Below, piece after piece: positions 58,811-64,000 of a DNA stretch of 64,000 nucleotides. The first letter of the stretch is position 1, and every line of letters begins with the position of its first letter. Where the stretch lies: positions 186,001 through 250,000 of the forward strand of contig CAVVGH010000009.1 of NCBI GenBank assembly GCA_963747765.1, read 5' to 3'. Made by a program: the position numbers and the translations under genes. The DNA is from VRUE01 sp963747765 (GTDB taxonomy: Bacteria; Actinomycetota; Thermoleophilia; Solirubrobacterales; 70-9). The notes under the pieces were generated by a model. That model did no database searches, was not told the DNA's origin, and saw only the letters and a program-made list of their open reading frames with translations.

Positions 58811-59991
58811 CCGAGATCGCAGACCGGCTGGAGGAGCTCCGCGACCGGGGGCTCCACCGGCGACTGCGAATGGTTGACGGGCCACAGGGACCGAGCGTCC
58901 TGCTCGACGGGTCTCCCGTGCTGCTGCTCTGCTCGAACAACTACCTCGGCCTGGCCGACCACCCGCAGGTGCGCAGCGCCGCGGCCGATGCTGCAATGCG
59001 CTGGGGTGCGGGAGCTGGCGCATCGCGATTGATCTCGGGCAACATGGCACCGCATCGACAGCTGGAGGAGCGCCTGGCGGAGTTCAAGGGGTACGAGGCA
59101 GCGCTGCTCTTCGGTTCGGGATACCTGGCCAACATCGGGGCGATCGCCGCGCTCGCCCGCCGTGGGGAGGTGGTCTTCTCCGACGAGCTGAACCACGCCA
59201 GCATCATCGACGGCTGCCGTCTGGCCCAGGCCGAGGTCTTCGTCTACCGCCACTGCGACACCGAGCACCTGGCGTGGGCCCTGCGAAACGCCGCCGGGCG
59301 GCCCGCGCTGATCGTCACCGACGGTGTCTTCTCGATGGACGGGGACATCGCGCCGTTGGAGTCGCTGCTCCAACTGGCGCGCCGCCACGGCTGCCGGCTG
59401 ATGGTCGATGAGGCCCACGCGACGGGGGCGATCGGCCCGGGTGGGCGGGGCTCGGTTGCAGCCGCTGGCCTGAGCGGCGAGGTCGACCTCGTGGTCGGCA
59501 CGCTCGGCAAGGCGCTCGGTGCCTACGGCGCCTACGTGTGCGCCAACCACGAGCTGATCGAGTACCTCCTCAACACCGCGCGCTCCTTCATCTTCTCGAC
59601 CGCCCCGCCGCCTCCGGTCGTCGGCGCGGCGCAGGCGGCGCTCGAGCTGCTCGCTGCGGAGCCCCAGCGAGTCGCGAGGTTGCGTGCCAACGGAACCGCC
59701 CTGCGCGACGCGCTGGCCGGCGAGGGTCTCGCCCCCGGCGGCAGCGGCACCCAGATCGTCCCGGTCGCCGTGGGTGCCGCGGAACAGGCCATGGCGCTGA
59801 GCGAGCGCCTGCTCGAGCGTGGTGTGTTCGCGCAGGGGATCCGCCCCCCAACCGTCCCCGCCGGCTCCTCGCGGTTGCGCTTCACGGTGATGGCAAGCCA
59901 CCGGCCAAACGAGTTGCGCCGGGCCGCTCGCCTGGCCGGCGAGGCGGCGCGCGAGCTCGGCGTCGGCGCCTCGGCCCCACTCGCAGCTTGA
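58807..59991 (+). CDS. bioF: 8-amino-7-oxononanoate synthase
   Basis: A 394-residue PLP-dependent enzyme joining pimeloyl thioester with alanine. The PLP Lys is 235 (GTLGKALGAYG). SNNYLGLADHP, DELNHASIIDG and DEAHATGAIGPGGRG match the family. Starts with ATGA overlap on bioB; its stop overlaps the bioD TTG. Confidence 0.96.
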   Translation: MTEIADRLEELRDRGLHRRLRMVDGPQGPSVLLDGSPVLLLCSNNYLGLADHPQVRSAAADAAMRWGAGAGASRLISGNMAPHRQLEERLAEFKGYEAALLFGSGYLANIGAIAALARRGEVVFSDELNHASIIDGCRLAQAEVFVYRHCDTEHLAWALRNAAGRPALIVTDGVFSMDGDIAPLESLLQLARRHGCRLMVDEAHATGAIGPGGRGSVAAAGLSGEVDLVVGTLGKALGAYGAYVCANHELIEYLLNTARSFIFSTAPPPPVVGAAQAALELLAAEPQRVARLRANGTALRDALAGEGLAPGGSGTQIVPVAVGAAEQAMALSERLLERGVFAQGIRPPTVPAGSSRLRFTVMASHRPNELRRAARLAGEAARELGVGASAPLAA

Positions 59992-60641
59992 CCGCCGGGG
60001 TGTTCGTCACCGGGACCGGGACCGGGGTCGGCAAGACGGTCGTCGCGGCGGCGATCGCCCGGACGCTGGCGGCTGACGGGCAGCGCGTCGCGGTCTTCAA
60101 GCCGACCGTCACCGGCCTCGAAGATCCCGGTGAGCCGGACCACGCGCTGCTGCGCCGTTCCGCGAGCAGCGAACAGGCGGACGGGGAAATCGCGCCCTAT
60201 CGCTACGCACCGCCGATGTCGCCCCACCTTGCCGCGGCGCTGGCCGGCGAGGAGATCCAACCGGAACGCCTCTTGACGGCGGCTCGAGAGGCAGCCGCCG
60301 GAGCAGACATCCTCGTCTGCGAGGGCGTGGGCGGCCTCCTGGTCCCCCTCTCTCCCAACTATCTGGTTCGCGACCTCGCCTTGGACCTCGGACTGCCGCT
60401 TGTGGTCGCGGCCTCGCCGGGCCTCGGCACGATCAACCACACGCTGCTGACGATCGCCGTGGCAAGGCAGGCCGGACTCGTAGTGGCCGCGGTCGTCCTC
60501 ACTTCCTGGCCGGAGAAACCGAGCCCGATCGAGATGTCAAACCGAGAGACGATCGAGGCGCTCGGCCAGGTCCAGGTCGACACGCTCCCGCACCTCGATC
60601 TCTCCGCACCGACCGGCTGGCCGCCGCTGCGCCTGCCCTGA
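59988..60641 (+). CDS. bioD: Dethiobiotin synthetase
   Basis: A 217-residue ATP-dependent enzyme closing the ureido ring. The P-loop GTGTGVGKT is at residues 9-17, CEGVGGLLVPL is the Mg-binding region, and FKPTVTG lies in the substrate region. The TTG at 59988 overlaps the bioF stop (TTGA); GTG 60000 is the alternative start. It is the last gene of the bioBFD run. Confidence 0.94.
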   Translation: MTAGVFVTGTGTGVGKTVVAAAIARTLAADGQRVAVFKPTVTGLEDPGEPDHALLRRSASSEQADGEIAPYRYAPPMSPHLAAALAGEEIQPERLLTAAREAAAGADILVCEGVGGLLVPLSPNYLVRDLALDLGLPLVVAASPGLGTINHTLLTIAVARQAGLVVAAVVLTSWPEKPSPIEMSNRETIEALGQVQVDTLPHLDLSAPTGWPPLRLP

Positions 60642-60660
60642 CACGGGTGCGCCGTGGAGT

Positions 60661-62295
60661 TCAGGCGTCGACGTGCTCGACCGAATCCACCCGGCGGCGC
60701 GAAGCCTCGTCGACTGCCGTCACCGAGCCGGCAACCGGTTCGGGCGGCTCGACCGCATGGCCGTCCCCCTCATGTCGCTGCACGCGGATCGCCAGCGCCG
60801 CGATCACCGCGCCGACCAGCGCCACGCCGGCGGAGACCTCCATCGCGTGGCCGAGGGCGTAGACGAACGACTCCTGGCCCGCCGCCACCACCTGCCTTGC
60901 CTGTGCCGGCGCCATGCCCCGCAGCCCTCCGGACGAGGCAGCGCCGAACGTATGGGCGAGTTCCGAGCGCTGCCCCGCGGAAACGCCGGTCCCGGTGAGC
61001 AGGGTCTCCAGCCGCGACCGAATCAATCCCTGGAAGATCGCTCCTGTGACAGCGACGCCGAGGCTTCCGCCGACCATCCGGAACATCGACAGCACGCCCG
61101 ACGCAATGCCCGCCTTCTCGACCGCCACCGCGTTCATCGCAGCGCTCGTCATCGGCGACATCGTCAGCGCGATCCCGATGCCGAGCATCATGAAGCCGGG
61201 CAGCAGGTCCGCGTAGCTGGAGTCCACGGCGACGCCGCTGAAGGTGAAGAGAGAAGCTGCAACGATCGTCAGCCCCGCAGCTATCAGCCAACGTGCCCCC
61301 ACACGGTCCGAGACCCGGCCGGCGACGGGCGCGACTACGACGATCATCAGCGTGGAGGGAAGGAACCGGACGCCCGCCTCAAGCGGTGAGTAACCGAGGA
61401 TGTCCTGCATGTAGAGGGCGAGGAAGAAGAAGACGCCGAGCATCGCGAAGGAGACGATCAGGGCGACGACCACCGCCCCGAGGAAGTTGCGATCGGAGAA
61501 GAAGTGGAATTCGATCATCGGCGTCCCGACCCGCAGCTCGACCGCTACGAAGAGGGCGAGGGCAACCACCGAACCCCCCAGCAGCGAGACGATCTCTGGA
61601 GAGCCCCAGCCCCAGCTGTTGCCCTCCACCAGAGCGAGTACAAGCGCGGTCAGCCCCGCCGTGAGGACCGCAACGCCCATGTAATCGACGTCCCGCCCGA
61701 CCGTCGTGTCGCGGGACTCCCGCACCGCGAACAGCGAGGCGGCAATGGCGCCGGCCGCCACCGGGATGTTGAGGTAGAAGATCGCCCGCCAGCTGACGTG
61801 CTCGGTGAGAAAGCCGCCGAGGACCGGCCCGACGGCAAGCGCCAGCGCCGAGACCCCTGCCCACATGCCCATCGCCTTGCCGCGCTCCTGCGCGGGGAAA
61901 GCGTCGGTGATGATCGAGAGGGTTGCCGGCATCATCAGCGCCGCGCCAGCGCCCTGGACGACGCGGCTGAGGACGAGGTCGGTCGAGCTGAGCGCGAGGC
62001 CCGCGGTCGCCGAGGAGAGGGCGAAGATCACAACCCCGAGAAGGAACAGCCGCCGCCGGCCGAAGATGTCGCCGAGGCGCCCCCCGGTGGCCAACAGCAC
62101 CGCGAAGGAGAGCGTGTAGCCGTTGATCGTCCACTCCAGCTCCGAGATCGAGGCGCCGAGGTCGCGCTGGATCGAGGGCAGCGCCACATTCACGACCGTG
62201 TTGTCGAGCATGATCATGAACAGGGCGAAGCACATCGCCCCGAGCGTCCACCACTTGCGGTTGGCGTCGGTGATCAGGTGGCGGTAGCGCGTCAT
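60661..62295 (-). CDS. DHA2-family MFS drug efflux transporter
   Basis: A 544-residue, 14-helix MFS transporter of the EmrB/QacA group. NTVVNVALPSIQRDL after helix 1 (motif D1), GGRLGDIFGRRRLFLLG (motif A) and GPVLGGFLTEHVSWRAIFYLNIPVA (motif C) are plain. It probably exports hydrophobic drugs. The MarR gene is on the same strand just upstream, separated by 38-bp tandem repeats that copy the RBS and ATG of this gene. The start MTRYRHL is itself part of the repeated unit. Confidence 0.92.
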   Translation of the reverse strand: MTRYRHLITDANRKWWTLGAMCFALFMIMLDNTVVNVALPSIQRDLGASISELEWTINGYTLSFAVLLATGGRLGDIFGRRRLFLLGVVIFALSSATAGLALSSTDLVLSRVVQGAGAALMMPATLSIITDAFPAQERGKAMGMWAGVSALALAVGPVLGGFLTEHVSWRAIFYLNIPVAAGAIAASLFAVRESRDTTVGRDVDYMGVAVLTAGLTALVLALVEGNSWGWGSPEIVSLLGGSVVALALFVAVELRVGTPMIEFHFFSDRNFLGAVVVALIVSFAMLGVFFFLALYMQDILGYSPLEAGVRFLPSTLMIVVVAPVAGRVSDRVGARWLIAAGLTIVAASLFTFSGVAVDSSYADLLPGFMMLGIGIALTMSPMTSAAMNAVAVEKAGIASGVLSMFRMVGGSLGVAVTGAIFQGLIRSRLETLLTGTGVSAGQRSELAHTFGAASSGGLRGMAPAQARQVVAAGQESFVYALGHAMEVSAGVALVGAVIAALAIRVQRHEGDGHAVEPPEPVAGSVTAVDEASRRRVDSVEHVDA

Positions 62296-62400
62296 GCGGG
62301 ACCGACCTCTCGCAGGTGGCGGTAGCGCGTCATGCGGGGTCGACCTCCCTCAGGTGGCGATGGCGCGTCATGCGGGGCCGACCTCCCTCAGGTGGCGGTA
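62277..62400. repeat. 38-bp tandem repeat across the marR-MFS junction
   Basis: Units begin at 62277, 62315, 62353 and (partial) 62391. On the minus strand each carries a copy of the MarR tail codons (YRHLREVGPA and its stop in one copy) and an ATGACGCG start as used by the MFS gene. The period is not a codon multiple. Confidence 0.92.
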
Positions 62401-62907
62401 GGCCTCGGCGATGTCATCGCGGTCCATCAGCGAGTCGATCGCGGCGTCGAGCTTGCGCCGCTGAGCGGCGGTGAGGCTGGCCGCGAAGGCCTCCATGCCC
62501 GCCTGACGAACGACAACGAGCTCGTCGACGATCTTCTTGCCCCGCTCGGTGATCGCCACGCGCCGCGCACGTCGGTCGTCGGGATCCTCGACCCTGGTCG
62601 CGAGGCCGGCCTTGACGAGGGCATCCACGGCCCTGCTCATCGACGGGACTGAGACCCCGAACGTGTCGGCCAGGTCGCTGACGTGGCGCGGCTCCGATGC
62701 CCGCCCCAGACCAGCCAGCTCCAGAAGAGCCTTGCACTGGGTCATCGACAGGCCGCTTTCCTCGATCACCCGCAGCAGGTTGCCGCGGTCGTACAGGAAG
62801 AGATGGCGAAGCAGGGCGTTGAGCCGCGCCGCACACTGCTGCACCGCAGCACTCGGCTCAGCCGATGCCCCCCGCTCGGCAACCGTGGTGGCGTCGCTCG
62901 CTCGCAT
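62368..62907 (-). CDS. MarR-family transcriptional regulator
   Basis: A 179-residue winged-helix regulator. SGLSMTQCKALLELAGL, VSDLADTFGVSVPSMSRAVDALVKAGL and DPDDRRARRVAITERGKKI are typical. ATG 62907 has an AAGGA site 7 nt upstream. A palindrome at 62918-62931 just upstream is its likely operator, so it should repress itself and the MFS gene. Confidence 0.92.
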   Translation of the reverse strand: MRASDATTVAERGASAEPSAAVQQCAARLNALLRHLFLYDRGNLLRVIEESGLSMTQCKALLELAGLGRASEPRHVSDLADTFGVSVPSMSRAVDALVKAGLATRVEDPDDRRARRVAITERGKKIVDELVVVRQAGMEAFAASLTAAQRRKLDAAIDSLMDRDDIAEAYRHLREVGPA

Positions 62908-62917
62908 CGGATAATCC

Positions 62918-62931
62918 TTGCATAAATGCAA
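62918..62931. promoter_or_regulatory. MarR-type operator
   Basis: TTGCATAAATGCAA, with 6-bp arms, lies 10 bp before the MarR start and within the divergent promoter region with bioA. The TTGCAT-n2-ATGCAA shape is typical of MarR sites. Confidence 0.7.
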
Positions 62932-63082
62932 CTATTTCGCTGCGACAATATTTGTTCGTGTGATGAACGTCATACCCGGGCCGCAGAGCCAGGGAGGCGC
63001 TGCGCCGGGGCACAATCCCGCAACCAGCGACTTTTCGCGGGAACCCTTCCCGCCGGGGGCAGGGCTAAGGTCGTTCGTAGAG

Positions 63083-64000
63083 ATGTCGGTGGACCACGAG
63101 CAGCTCGATCGCGATCACCTATGGCACCCGTTCACCCAGCAACGGGACTGGTGTGAGGAAGCGCCGTTGATGATCGAGCGAGCCGAAGGCTCGCATCTGA
63201 TCGCGAGCGACGGACGACGCTACCTCGACGGTGTGTCCTCGCTGTGGTGCAACGTGCACGGGCACCGTCATCCCGACATCGACCAGGCGCTGCGCGACCA
63301 GCTCGGCCGGGTCGCCCACTCCACGATGCTCGGCCTCTCCCATCCCGGCGCCGCCGAGCTGGCTGCCCGCCTCGTCGCGATAGCCCCGCCAGGGCTCACG
63401 CGGGTCTTCTACTCGGACTCCGGCTCGACCGCGACGGAGATCGCGCTGAAGATGGCCTTCCAGTACCAGCAGCAGCGCGGCGGGCAACACGCGCGGCGCA
63501 CCTCCTTCATTCACCTGCGCGACGCCTACCATGGCGACACGCTCGGCTCGGTTTCCGTCGGGGGCATCGACCTCTTCCACTCCACGTACCGGCCACTGCT
63601 GTTCCAGACCCATGTCGCGGAGCCCGGCGACGTCGCGGACCTGGAGCGCGTCCTGGCCGCCCACGAGGAGGAGGTCGCCGCGGTAATCGTCGAGCCCCTG
63701 GTGCAGGGAGCAGCCGGGATGCTCGTCCACCCGCCCGGCTACCTGCGGGCCGTGCGCGAGCTCTGCGACCGGTTCGGCGTCCTGCTGATCTGCGACGAGG
63801 TGGCGACCGGCTTCGGCCGCACGGGGACGATGTTCGCCTCTGAGCAGGAGGGGGTGACGCCGGATCTCCTCTGCCTTGCCAAGGGCCTGACCGGCGGCTA
63901 TCTGCCCCTGGCAGCGACGCTGGCAACCGAGCGCATCTACCAGGGCTTCCTGGGCACCCCGGAAGAGCGGCGCACCTTCTTCCACGGTCACACCTACACC
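63083..64000 (+). CDS. bioA: Adenosylmethionine-8-amino-7-oxononanoate aminotransferase (partial)
   Basis: The first 306 codons of a class III aminotransferase, running off the right edge. WHPFTQQRDW, LDGVSSLWCNVHGHRHP, ICDEVATGFGRTGTMFA and the PLP Lys in CLAKGLTGGYLPLAAT identify BioA. It makes diaminopelargonate from the BioF product using SAM. It lies apart from bioBFD, separated by the MFS and MarR genes on the other strand, and has its own promoter region, shared with the MarR operator. Confidence 0.95.
   Translation, partial: MSVDHEQLDRDHLWHPFTQQRDWCEEAPLMIERAEGSHLIASDGRRYLDGVSSLWCNVHGHRHPDIDQALRDQLGRVAHSTMLGLSHPGAAELAARLVAIAPPGLTRVFYSDSGSTATEIALKMAFQYQQQRGGQHARRTSFIHLRDAYHGDTLGSVSVGGIDLFHSTYRPLLFQTHVAEPGDVADLERVLAAHEEEVAAVIVEPLVQGAAGMLVHPPGYLRAVRELCDRFGVLLICDEVATGFGRTGTMFASEQEGVTPDLLCLAKGLTGGYLPLAATLATERIYQGFLGTPEERRTFFHGHTYT

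Noticed and set aside
1..64000. tRNA or rRNA genes
   Set aside because: No TPsiC-like arm with an acceptor stem and no rRNA-like segment was found by eye; a covariance search would be decisive.

Overview
The window is about 64 kb of GC-rich, gene-dense DNA with many GTG/TTG starts and ATGA-type stop/start overlaps. The gene set points to an actinobacterium, most likely a member of Thermoleophilia/Solirubrobacterales. It includes an MCE-type lipid transporter, a PimA-like glycosyltransferase, a deazaflavin-dependent (F420) reductase, a HemQ-like coproheme protein, a DUF3618/holin-X/DUF4235 trio and many acyl-CoA enzymes. The taxon is inferred from gene content; there is no rRNA or tRNA in the window.

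Layout. 1-7 kb: a minus-strand transcript with two MlaE/YrbE permeases, an MlaF-type ATPase, an MMPL transporter, a degenerate redoxin and a B3/B4-domain protein. 7-9.9 kb: two lipoprotein genes around a repeat-rich, 33-bp inverted-repeat-bounded segment without genes. 10-15.4 kb: an aldehyde dehydrogenase and cobalamin-dependent methionine synthase (metH). 15.4-20.3 kb: a transposase remnant with repeats, then a glycosyltransferase-flippase fusion and a large membrane protein. 20.5-25 kb: redox, heme and Fe-S genes (HemQ-like, PAS/Cys protein, FprA, BolA, monothiol Grx, ErpA). 25-31 kb: DegV, small membrane proteins, TetR plus nitrilase, SDRs and MerR. 31-40.5 kb: acyl-CoA metabolism (AMACR-like CoA transferase, BKACE, carboxylase beta subunit, enoyl-CoA hydratase, two acyl-CoA dehydrogenases). 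40.5-42.4 kb: a 1.85-kb toxin-antitoxin islet between 40-bp perfect direct repeats copied from the 3' end of the upstream dehydrogenase gene. 42.4-57.5 kb: metallo-hydrolases, secreted proteins, SDRs, PlsC, GlpK, a BCCP-like biotinyl protein, enoyl-CoA hydratase, AlkA-type glycosylase, a CHASE-GGDEF cyclase and a GH3 enzyme. 57.7-64 kb: bioB-bioF-bioD, a divergent MarR/MFS efflux pair, and bioA running off the end.

The most unusual content is repeat structure rather than a named gene system. Three kinds stand out. (a) Four intergenic loci share a long hairpin with a covarying stem, and three of these also carry 47-bp hairpins. (b) Five palindromic elements share an inner motif of about YTTTTCG, a 33-35 nt spacer and CGAAAAAG; two of them lie in frame inside membrane-protein genes. 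(c) Short tandem duplications sit exactly over gene ends in three places.

The biotin genes, the biotinyl carrier protein and the carboxyltransferase fit together as a biotin-dependent acyl-CoA carboxylation theme. The BolA, Grx, ErpA and FprA genes form an Fe-S/electron-transfer neighbourhood. All functional calls are from reading the translated sequence; no database search was possible.
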